DNA from: Candidatus Electryonea clarkiae
Lineage (GTDB): Bacteria; Electryoneota; Electryoneia; Electryoneales; Electryoneaceae
NCBI GenBank assembly: GCA_030765455.1
Contig: JAVCCM010000041.1
Span: 81,994-145,993 of the forward strand
Length of the DNA: 64,000 bases
Reading direction: 5' to 3'
Shown: piece by piece, positions 35,233 through 42,138 of the stretch
Numbering within the stretch: position 1 is the stretch's first letter
Layout: each line of letters begins with the position of its first letter
The notes under the pieces: model-generated
What the model was told of the DNA's origin: nothing
Seen by the model: the letters and a program-made list of their open reading frames with translations, nothing else
The model's database searches: none
Made by a program: the position numbers and the translations under genes

Positions 35233-35730
35233 TTGAATGGATCAAAAAAAAGCTTAAAGATAAAAAATAGGTTTGTTGAGGAAATGAGTTTATTCTGGGA
35301 AGATCTTGGTCTGCCCAGGATTGCAGGGAGGATATTCGGTTGGTTGCTCGTATGTAATCCGTCTCATTTGTCAGCTTCTGAATTGGCGGAATTGACAGGC
35401 GCAAGCAAGGGAAGTATCAGTTCAATGACCCGGTTGTTATCCCAGGCAAGACTGATTGAGAGGGCTGTAATTCCCGGGGAACGCAGGGTTTATTGGCAGA
35501 TGCGAGATGGTGGGATGTCTGAGATTGTACAGCAAAGAATGTTGGTTATTAATAATTTTATCGAGATTGCAAATGAGGGTTTGTATATCTTTAGAGATGA
35601 ACCGGAATAGCATCTTGAAAGGTTACGTGAAATGAGAGATTTCTATGCATTCCTGTCCATCGAGTTTCCTGCTGTAATAGAGAAGTGGGAACAACGGAAG
35701 TCAGGGAGAGAGGTTATGAATGGAGAATAA
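35233..35730 (+). pseudogene. GbsR/MarR-type transcriptional regulator interrupted by in-frame TAG
   Basis: A winged-helix repressor of the GbsR group, expected to control the ABC operon that follows. The N-terminal 125 residues have FVEEMSLFWEDLGLPRIAGR, the helix-turn-helix LSASELAELTGASKGSISSM and the wing ERRVYW. At 35608-35610 a TAG follows DEPE. The same frame continues with HLERLREMRDFYAFL and ends at 35730, which is the normal GbsR C-terminal helix, giving 165 codons in total and an 11-base overlap with the ABC gene. One CAG to TAG change would explain it. The truncated protein keeps its DNA-binding domain but loses part of the dimer helix. The start TTG 35233 is uncertain; a run of eight A at 35244-35251 puts a nearby ATG (35237) one base out of frame. 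Confidence 0.75.
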
Positions 35731-36397
35731 CTTGGTAGTTCAGGCAAAGGACGTCGTCAAAACCTATGATGAAGGCAGGGTGCAGGCGTTAAACGGTGTG
35801 AATCTGGATGTTGTGTCTGCTTCTTTTATTGCCTTAGCCGGTCCCTCAGGTTCTGGCAAAACCACACTTCTCAACATTATCGGTGCTCTCGATATCCCTG
35901 ACAGCGGAAGTGTGGGGATTGAAGGCAGGAATCTCGAATCAATGAAAGAAAAAGAACGGACTACCCTGAGACGTGAACGAATAGGCTTTATATTTCAGCA
36001 ATTTAACCTGGTGCCGGTTCTAACTGCCAGGGAAAATGTTGAACTCCCGCTTGAGATTCTTCCAGGATTCGATAGAGCCGCCCGGAAAAAAACTGCTCTG
36101 GAGATGCTCAGTCTCGTTGGACTTGAGGGATTAGAAAACCGCTTTCCGAACAAGCTATCCGGTGGACAGCAGCAAAGGGTGGCTGTTGCGCGTGCGTTGG
36201 TAAAGAGTCCGGCAATCATTCTCGCTGATGAACCTACAGCAAATCTCGACAGTGAGAACGGGATGGCTATTGTGGATTTGATGAAAAAGATGCGTGATGA
36301 ACTTGGTTCGGCTTTTATCCTGTCTTCTCATGATCCGCGAGTACTAGAGCGAGTCGAAAGAGTAGTGCAATTGGTTGACGGGAGGATAGACCAATGA
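35720..36397 (+). CDS. ABC transporter ATP-binding protein (LolD/MacB-type)
   Basis: A 225-residue ATPase with Walker A GPSGSGKTTLLNIIG, Q-loop FIFQQFNLVPVLTARENVELP, signature LSGGQQQRVAVARALVKSP, Walker B IILADEPTANLD and the switch His in SSHDP. This is the LolD/MacB/FtsE class that energises FtsX-fold permeases for lipoprotein or substrate extrusion rather than classic import. It overlaps the regulator frame upstream and the first permease downstream (four bases), so regulator-ATPase-permease-permease-LolA-like is one operon. Confidence 0.95.
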   Translation: MENNLVVQAKDVVKTYDEGRVQALNGVNLDVVSASFIALAGPSGSGKTTLLNIIGALDIPDSGSVGIEGRNLESMKEKERTTLRRERIGFIFQQFNLVPVLTARENVELPLEILPGFDRAARKKTALEMLSLVGLEGLENRFPNKLSGGQQQRVAVARALVKSPAIILADEPTANLDSENGMAIVDLMKKMRDELGSAFILSSHDPRVLERVERVVQLVDGRIDQ

Positions 36398-37620
36398 CAG
36401 CGATCAGGTTAGCATATAGAAACCTTCTCAGAAACAAACGAAGAAGTATCCTGACCTCTCTTGCGCTGGCAATCGCCATGATGATGATGGTATTTGCGTT
36501 CGGAATGTTGGATGGTATGGAAGAGCAGTCTATCAGGAATTTTATCTCCTATGATTATGCCCACATGAAAGCTTACCTGCCCGGATATTTAGAAGAAGAT
36601 TTTCCCGGTCTTGATCATGCCTTCACAGTCCCGGAAAGCTTGTTGACGCTTATAGAGAAAGAAAGCAACGGCGCAACTGTCACAGCACGACTTGAAATGT
36701 CCGGGGTGGTAATTCATGGTAGCGAGGAGACCTTTGTCCGTGTTGTCGGAGTTGATCCGAAACGTGATAAGGAGGTTTTTGAGACCCTTGAAACTTTGTC
36801 CGGTGGAGTAACCCTTTCAGATGACAAAGAGGTTGCCCTGATAGGAGACCGCCTGGCGCGTGATCTAAAGATTGATATAGGGGAGATGGCAACCCTGATG
36901 GTTCGCAGCGCTCCCGGTGCGTTAAATCCAAGGATGCTGCCTATTGCAGGAATCCTTAGAACCGGACATCCAAAAGTTGACCAGTTCTCGGTATATGTAC
37001 CTCTTTCACTTGCGAGGGAGATGGCATTACTTCCGGATGGTGCAACGGAAATTGCGGTCTTGACAAAATCAAAAAGCACTTCTCCGGAAGTGACGGCATA
37101 CCTTGCGAAAGTCCTTCCTGAGCTGGAGTGGCATACATGGGTCGCTCTCGCCAAGGATTTCTATTCTATGATTAGATTCAAGCGTTACGGACAAGCTGTA
37201 ATGCTTGGAATCCTTGCACTGATGGCTGCTGTTGGTATCGCGAATACAATGGTTATGTCTGTCCATGAACGGACCCGGGAAATAGGAGCGTTACGAGCAT
37301 TGGGATTCACCCCGCGGCTTATCAGCCGGATATTCATGTTAGAGGGAACAATGCTTGGTTTGGCGGCAGGGATAACCGGCGTAATCCTGGGGTGTATTCT
37401 CACCGCGTGGTCAGCGATAGATGGCTGGAGTATGGAACGTTACGGTGACATGGATATCGGTGTACCGATTCGTGATGCTATCTATCCGACAATACAGCCG
37501 GGCAGTATTGCTTTCAGTCTCGTGATAGCTGTTTTACTGGCATTATTCGCAAGCTGGGGTTCAGCACGCATGGCTGGCAGGGGGCAGGTCGTCCGGGCAT
37601 TGCGGGAGGGGAAACTATGA
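36394..37620 (+). CDS. FtsX-like ABC permease (LolC/E-MacB type), first
   Basis: A 408-residue permease with the FtsX/MacB layout: one N-terminal helix (RRSILTSLALAIAMMMMVFA), a periplasmic domain of about 230 residues, and three C-terminal helices with the coupling motif VMSVHERTREIGALRALGFT. It forms the heterodimer with the next gene and the ATPase before. The periplasmic domain is not recognisably MacB-like, and no TolC gene is nearby, so a LolCDE-like function in lipoprotein or lipid transfer is the more natural guess. It overlaps the next gene by four bases. Confidence 0.92.
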   Translation: MTAIRLAYRNLLRNKRRSILTSLALAIAMMMMVFAFGMLDGMEEQSIRNFISYDYAHMKAYLPGYLEEDFPGLDHAFTVPESLLTLIEKESNGATVTARLEMSGVVIHGSEETFVRVVGVDPKRDKEVFETLETLSGGVTLSDDKEVALIGDRLARDLKIDIGEMATLMVRSAPGALNPRMLPIAGILRTGHPKVDQFSVYVPLSLAREMALLPDGATEIAVLTKSKSTSPEVTAYLAKVLPELEWHTWVALAKDFYSMIRFKRYGQAVMLGILALMAAVGIANTMVMSVHERTREIGALRALGFTPRLISRIFMLEGTMLGLAAGITGVILGCILTAWSAIDGWSMERYGDMDIGVPIRDAIYPTIQPGSIAFSLVIAVLLALFASWGSARMAGRGQVVRALREGKL

Positions 37621-38852
37621 GCATCTTTCAACTTGCCCTGCGCAACACTCGCCGAGAAACCAAGCGTTCCATTTTAACAGGCATTGCAATCGGTCTCGGC
37701 GTTGCTACGATCATTTTCACGGATGCGTATATCCGTGGGGCATTCGACAGTTTTCTTGAGAGCTTCATTCGTCTTGATGCCGGGCATGTCAAGATTATGC
37801 CCAAAAATGCGGTGGAACGTACTAAACCTTTACCGCTTGACGAGGGTATTAAGAACTTGTCAGAAGTAATCAAGACTGTAGAAGCGATTCCCAGCGTTTT
37901 GCACATTGCACCTCGCTTGAGATTTGGAGTCCTGTTAGACAAACCGGGAGGAAGTATTCCCGCCCTTGGTATTGCCATGATGCCCTCAAGAGAGACAGAG
38001 TTCATGGATCTCCAGGAATATATCATTGAGGGACAGTTGCCGTCTGATAACGAGAATAAATTGTTAATAGGAAAAAAGCTGGCAAAAGAACTTAACCTCA
38101 AAGTTGGTGATGAATTGTTCATGGTGGCAAAGGATGCCTATGGTGGTTTTGGCCCAGGGCTCTACACTGTTGCAGGTATAACCAGCACAGGAGTTCCGTC
38201 AATCGACCGCAGGACTTTTTACCTGCCGCTTCCCGCCGCACAGGATCAACTGGCTATCGAAAACTCAGCGCTGGAAATCGTATGCAGGGTAGAAGGAAGT
38301 ATGTACGCTTCGGAAGAGGTGGCTTTAATAATCCAAAGTAAATTGATTGAAGCGGGATACGACGATCTTGAGGCTGTTCCCTGGCAAAAACAGGGTATGA
38401 TTTACAGCATGATTGAACCGGCACGATATGCGAACGGGATTATCATAATGTTATTAGCGGTTATTGCCATCTCTACAGTAATCAACACTGTACTGATGTC
38501 TGTCATGGAGCGAACTCGTGAGCTGGGAACAATGCGAGCATTAGGTTACGGGAGACGTCAAATCGTCTGGTTGATAATATCCGAATCCTTCGTTATCGGT
38601 ATAATCAGCTCGATTTTTGGAATAATTCTCGGTATGGGTATGGCATTATGGATTCAGAGAGTCGGGATCGATTTTTCTGCCGCAATGGGGAGCATCGACA
38701 TACCCATGAAACCAATTATTTATCCGGAACCGAGAAATATTACTGCTCTCTGGGCGGCAGTTTATGGAGTGGTAATCTCCGCCCTGGCGGCTTGGTATCC
38801 GGCGAGAGTCGCAGTACGGATGCATCCCGCTGAAGCAATCAGAGCGGAATGA
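37617..38852 (+). CDS. FtsX-like ABC permease (LolC/E-MacB type), second
   Basis: A 411-residue permease of the same layout as its neighbour: N-terminal helix after RRETKRSILTGIAIGLGVAT, a large periplasmic domain (about 45-270) and a C-terminal three-helix unit with VLMSVMERTRELGTMRALGYG. The two are paralogues, as in LolC/LolE. It ends with the cytoplasmic AVRMHPAEAIRAE, the usual MacB/LolC tail. A short gap of 85 bases with a dispersed repeat separates it from the LolA-like gene. Confidence 0.92.
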   Translation: MSIFQLALRNTRRETKRSILTGIAIGLGVATIIFTDAYIRGAFDSFLESFIRLDAGHVKIMPKNAVERTKPLPLDEGIKNLSEVIKTVEAIPSVLHIAPRLRFGVLLDKPGGSIPALGIAMMPSRETEFMDLQEYIIEGQLPSDNENKLLIGKKLAKELNLKVGDELFMVAKDAYGGFGPGLYTVAGITSTGVPSIDRRTFYLPLPAAQDQLAIENSALEIVCRVEGSMYASEEVALIIQSKLIEAGYDDLEAVPWQKQGMIYSMIEPARYANGIIIMLLAVIAISTVINTVLMSVMERTRELGTMRALGYGRRQIVWLIISESFVIGIISSIFGIILGMGMALWIQRVGIDFSAAMGSIDIPMKPIIYPEPRNITALWAAVYGVVISALAAWYPARVAVRMHPAEAIRAE

Positions 38853-38882
38853 AAGCAATTAAGAATTATGAATTAATAATTA

Positions 38883-38910
38883 TCTTAGCGACTTAGCGGC
38901 TTTGCGCGAA
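38883..38910 (+). repeat. Dispersed 'GCGCAAAG' intergenic repeat
   Basis: TCTTAGCGACTTAGCGGCTT then TGCGCGAA; on the other strand TTCGCGCAAAGCCGCTAAG. Related GCAAAG-rich stretches are at 9883-9897 and 42074-42100. It sits inside the ABC operon, just before the LolA-like gene. Confidence 0.5.
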
Positions 38911-38937
38911 ACGATTTTTTTTTTAGGTGAGATCGAG

Positions 38938-39681
38938 ATGAAAACGATATTAAAGAACACCATCATAGTAAGTTCAATATTATTAATATTTTTAGTAACA
39001 AATATTAATGCTCAGACTGCTGAAGAGTGGATGGATCGAGTCGATAAGAATCTTGTTTATAAAACTGCTGAATCTGTAATGAAGATGACCATCCATCTTC
39101 CTAACGGAAAAGAACGTGTTTTTCGTATGTCAGGCAAAGTTCAGGGAGATGAGTATGCATTACTGGAGTTCCTCGAACCGAAGCGAGACAAGGGAACCCG
39201 CTATCTCAAACATGATGATAACCTGTGGATATATTTCCCCCGCGTGGACAGGACTATGCATATCCAGGGACACATGCTCCGTGAAAGCGTTCAGGGCGGT
39301 GACCTTTCATTCGAAGACATGACCGAAAGTTCAGCCTGGCAGGATAAATACACCGCTGAGATCAAGGAAGAGACTGACTCAACAGTAACTATTCGCATGG
39401 TAACAGATGATATGACAGTTAGTTATCCATTTCGTGAAATCCTGATTGACCGTAGAACCTCGATTCCCTTAAAAATCATTAACAGCGGGGTAGGGGAGGT
39501 GTCGATCAAAGAGATTGTCACGGTAGAATCCAAACGTTTCGGAAAGCGGTATTATCCCACAGTAACAGACATACGCAGCCTACTAGTAGAAAACAAATGG
39601 ACACGGTTTGAGGTAGAGGACATCAAATTTGGCATGAAGTTCCCAAGTGATATGTTCTCAAAAGAAATGTTAGAACGATAG
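38938..39681 (+). CDS. Outer-membrane lipoprotein-sorting (LolA-like) protein
   Basis: A 247-residue exported protein of the LolA/LolB-like superfamily often called 'outer membrane lipoprotein-sorting protein'. It has a signal peptide (MKTILKNTIIVSSILLIFLV, cleaved after NINA), then MKMTIHLPNGKERVFRMSGK, the diagnostic LEFLEPKRDKGTRYLK and LWIYFPRVDRTMHIQ, and DLSFEDMTE. It is usually encoded with MacB/LolD-type or RND exporters and is thought to carry a lipid-like cargo across the periplasm. ATG 38938 is chosen because AGGTGAG lies just upstream; 12 extra codons to 38902 run through the repeat. Last gene of the operon. Confidence 0.9.
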   Translation: MKTILKNTIIVSSILLIFLVTNINAQTAEEWMDRVDKNLVYKTAESVMKMTIHLPNGKERVFRMSGKVQGDEYALLEFLEPKRDKGTRYLKHDDNLWIYFPRVDRTMHIQGHMLRESVQGGDLSFEDMTESSAWQDKYTAEIKEETDSTVTIRMVTDDMTVSYPFREILIDRRTSIPLKIINSGVGEVSIKEIVTVESKRFGKRYYPTVTDIRSLLVENKWTRFEVEDIKFGMKFPSDMFSKEMLER

Positions 39682-39818
39682 GCTGACTCGAAGTAAGCAG
39701 ATTCTCTAAGAGGGTAATATAAACATTTATATTATACTACATCCCACTTAGATATTATCAGAGAAATTCTTCTCTTCCATAGATATGACGTGATTTCGGA
39801 ATAAATCTTTCGAGTGTG

Positions 39819-39848
39819 TTGACATAATTATGCCATACATGGTATATT
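39819..39848 (+). promoter_or_regulatory. Sigma70-type promoter of the higBA-like operon
   Basis: TTGACA (39819-39824), 18-base spacer, TATATT (39843-39848). The expected start is at 39854-39856, on or next to the toxin ATG, so the message may be leaderless. Confidence 0.7.
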
Positions 39849-39853
39849 TCTAT

Positions 39854-40201
39854 ATGCCGCCAATTAAGATTTTATTTTATTTAGACAAGAAAACTGGACA
39901 ATCGCCAGCACAATGCTGGTTAAATAATTTGGATGCTGATGCACGTGAAGCTGGCTTCGCGAGAATTCGACTACTGTCCGAATTTGGGCATGAATTGCGG
40001 CGTCCGCATTGTGAAAATCTGGGTAAAGGAATCTACGAGCTGAGATGGAAAGTGAATCGTGTGAACTATCGCCTCTTATATTTCTTTAACGGTAAAGATG
40101 TTGTGATATTGTCACATGGTTTTACCAAACAACAATCGAAGGTCCCGGAAAAAGAGATTAAACTTGCAATCGCGAGAAAACGTGAATCTAGAGAGATGTA
40201 A
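39854..40201 (+). CDS. higB: HigB/RelE-family type II toxin (phage Gp49-like)
   Basis: A 115-residue mRNA interferase-like protein. The core PPIKILFYLDKKTGQSPAQC, FARIRLLSEFG, LGKGIYELRWKVNRVNYRLLYFF and VVILSHGFTKQQSKVPEKEI is the Gp49/HigB fold, including the final KxxxP-E-EI-A-R helix. Such toxins cleave mRNA on the ribosome. The frame is open from ATG 39830, but that ATG lies between the -35 and -10 boxes, so ATG 39854 is the first that can be transcribed. The antitoxin gene begins three bases after the stop; toxin-first order is the higBA arrangement. Confidence 0.88.
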   Translation: MPPIKILFYLDKKTGQSPAQCWLNNLDADAREAGFARIRLLSEFGHELRRPHCENLGKGIYELRWKVNRVNYRLLYFFNGKDVVILSHGFTKQQSKVPEKEIKLAIARKRESREM

Positions 40202-40204
40202 ATT

Positions 40205-40546
40205 ATGGAAAAACCAGAAACCATAAACGCTATTGAATGGATTGAAGAAGAAGAAAAGAGGGATCCGGATTTGACATCCAGGTTGGGTGAGCAACGTAAA
40301 AAACTATATCTCGGAATTCATATCCGCGATATGAGAGAAAAGGCAGGTTATACTCAAACAGAACTTGCCCGTCGAGCTTCCACATCTCAATCCATGATAG
40401 CACGTATCGAAGCAGGAGAACAGGATAACCTGAAAATAAACACTCTTCTGAAGATAGCAATGGCGTTAGGAAAAGATCTTGATATAGGATTTAAAAGACT
40501 AAAACAAAAGGATGATCGTTTCCCTGTATATGGTACTGCCGGGTAA
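40205..40546 (+). CDS. higA: HigA-family XRE antitoxin
   Basis: A 113-residue DNA-binding antitoxin. An N-terminal helical part (1-45) contacts the toxin. An HTH_3/XRE domain follows: IRDMREKAGYTQTELARRAS, TSQSMIARIEAGEQDN, LLKIAMALGKDLDIGF. It should bind HigB and repress the shared promoter at 39819-39848, though no operator palindrome stands out there. It ends in a short basic tail. The pair stands alone between the LolA-like gene and hisS. Confidence 0.9.
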   Translation: MEKPETINAIEWIEEEEKRDPDLTSRLGEQRKKLYLGIHIRDMREKAGYTQTELARRASTSQSMIARIEAGEQDNLKINTLLKIAMALGKDLDIGFKRLKQKDDRFPVYGTAG

Positions 40547-40672
40547 TATAAATCTTTTTCAGGACGACACAGCTTTCCAAAATCATAAATCGATATTCCC
40601 CCAATACAATCTGATCTCTTGCCTGACTGTCTCGCTGGCTCTAAATTCAAAGTTTGTAAATGGAGTATGTAA

Positions 40673-42019
40673 ATGGGAATGATAAAACCTCGAAATTTCA
40701 AAGGCACACGCGATTTCAATCCTTCAGAGATGATTCAGAGGGAGTCGATGATCGAGAAGATGAAACGTGTGTTCAAATTATATGGATTCAGTCCACTCGA
40801 AACACCTGCCCTGGAAATGCTTGAAATTCTTTCAGGGAAATATGGTTACGAAGGGGACAGGCTGATTTATCGACTGGATTATAAAAATGAACGACCCAAA
40901 GATCGAGTTGCCTTGAGATATGACCTGACAGTACCACTGTCCCGATTTGTTGCAATGCATCCTGAATTGCCGATGCCCTTTAAGAGATATCAAATCCAAC
41001 CTGTCTGGCGAGCAGACCGCCCACAGCCCCATCAAGGAAGATTCAGGGAATTCTATCAATGTGATGTAGATACTATCGGTGCGGAGGAAGGGATTGCTGA
41101 CGCGGAAATCATTGCTCTCACAGTACAGATGATGAGTGAATTGGGTTTTTCAGGAGGCGATAAACAGCCTGTCACCCTGATCAATCACAGGAAAATTCTG
41201 GAAGGATTGTTGAAGCTAACCCATCTTCCAATAGATCAACTCCCTGATTTCTGCAGGATATTAGACAAACTTGATAAAATCGGATGGGAGGAAGTTCAGA
41301 ACGAATTAATGGAGCTGGGTATCAATGCAGATGAATTGTCACGATTGAATGATATTTTTGAAATGAAGGGAACATCGGATAGTAGAATCGATGCGCTTAA
41401 ACAACTTCTTCCGGATAATGATGTTCAGGATGGAATTAAAAGATTGAGCGAAATATTTGAACATTTTAAAAACCTCAATGTTGCTGAAGACAGTATCCGA
41501 TTTGAACCACGTCTCGCAAGGGGTCTTGATTATTATACTGGTGTGGTATTCGAAACTGTTCTTCCTGATCATCCGCATATCGGAAGCCTAACAGGCGGAG
41601 GTAGGTATGACAAGCTCATCGGGCTTTACAGTGGACGTGATCTTCCGGCGACCGGCACAACAATAGGATTAGATCGCATATTCGCCGCTATGGAGCAATT
41701 GAATATGATCGATACGGTAAAATCGACTGTTAGTGATGTACTAATTGCATCTTTCAGTAATGATGAGATGGCATCGTCACTGAAAGTATCCGAGGAATTC
41801 CGCAGGAACGGGATAAATACCGAGCTTTTCCCCAACACCGGTAAACTCAAAAAGCCATTGAATTATGCCAACAAGAAGAAAATTCCATTTGTAGCGATTT
41901 TGGGACCGGATGAAATAGCCGACCCGGAAAATATCAAAGTTTCATTGAGGAATCTGAATACTTCTACCCAGGTGACCATCAGTATTGAGGATGCTATTCA
42001 GATAATGAAGAAATTGTGA
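40673..42019 (+). CDS. hisS: Histidine--tRNA ligase
   Basis: Class II synthetase, 448 residues. Motif 1 and 2 region: GTRDFNPSEMIQRE, LRYDLTVPLSRFVA and RPQPHQGRFREFYQCDVDTIG. Histidine-specific motifs: RGLDYYTGVVFE and GGGRYDKLIGLYSG. Motif 3: GTTIGLDRIFAA. The C-terminal anticodon-binding domain (from about 345) contains VLIASFSNDEMA and ends in EDAIQIMKKL. GGAGTATGTAA precedes the ATG. It ends with TGA, which shows that TGA is a working stop here. No aspS is adjacent. Confidence 0.97.
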   Translation: MGMIKPRNFKGTRDFNPSEMIQRESMIEKMKRVFKLYGFSPLETPALEMLEILSGKYGYEGDRLIYRLDYKNERPKDRVALRYDLTVPLSRFVAMHPELPMPFKRYQIQPVWRADRPQPHQGRFREFYQCDVDTIGAEEGIADAEIIALTVQMMSELGFSGGDKQPVTLINHRKILEGLLKLTHLPIDQLPDFCRILDKLDKIGWEEVQNELMELGINADELSRLNDIFEMKGTSDSRIDALKQLLPDNDVQDGIKRLSEIFEHFKNLNVAEDSIRFEPRLARGLDYYTGVVFETVLPDHPHIGSLTGGGRYDKLIGLYSGRDLPATGTTIGLDRIFAAMEQLNMIDTVKSTVSDVLIASFSNDEMASSLKVSEEFRRNGINTELFPNTGKLKKPLNYANKKKIPFVAILGPDEIADPENIKVSLRNLNTSTQVTISIEDAIQIMKKL

Positions 42020-42070
42020 TATATCTGTGGTTTTTACGTGATGAGTTTTAATTCTAATTGGTCATTATTT

Positions 42071-42130
42071 TTCACGCAAAGGCGCAAAGGTGCAAAGAAA
42101 AGAAATCATGTAAATCTTGTAAATCCTGTC
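42071..42130 (+). repeat. Compound intergenic repeat (GCAAAG units plus GTAAATCCTG units)
   Basis: Three near-copies of GGCGCAAAG/GTGCAAAG (42074-42100) are followed by GTAAATCTTGTAAATCCTGT (42110-42129). Both unit types recur separately at 9883-9934, 32186-32206 and 38883-38910. It fills the space between convergent hisS and the amidotransferase gene. Confidence 0.6.
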
Positions 42131-42138
42131 AGTTGCTG

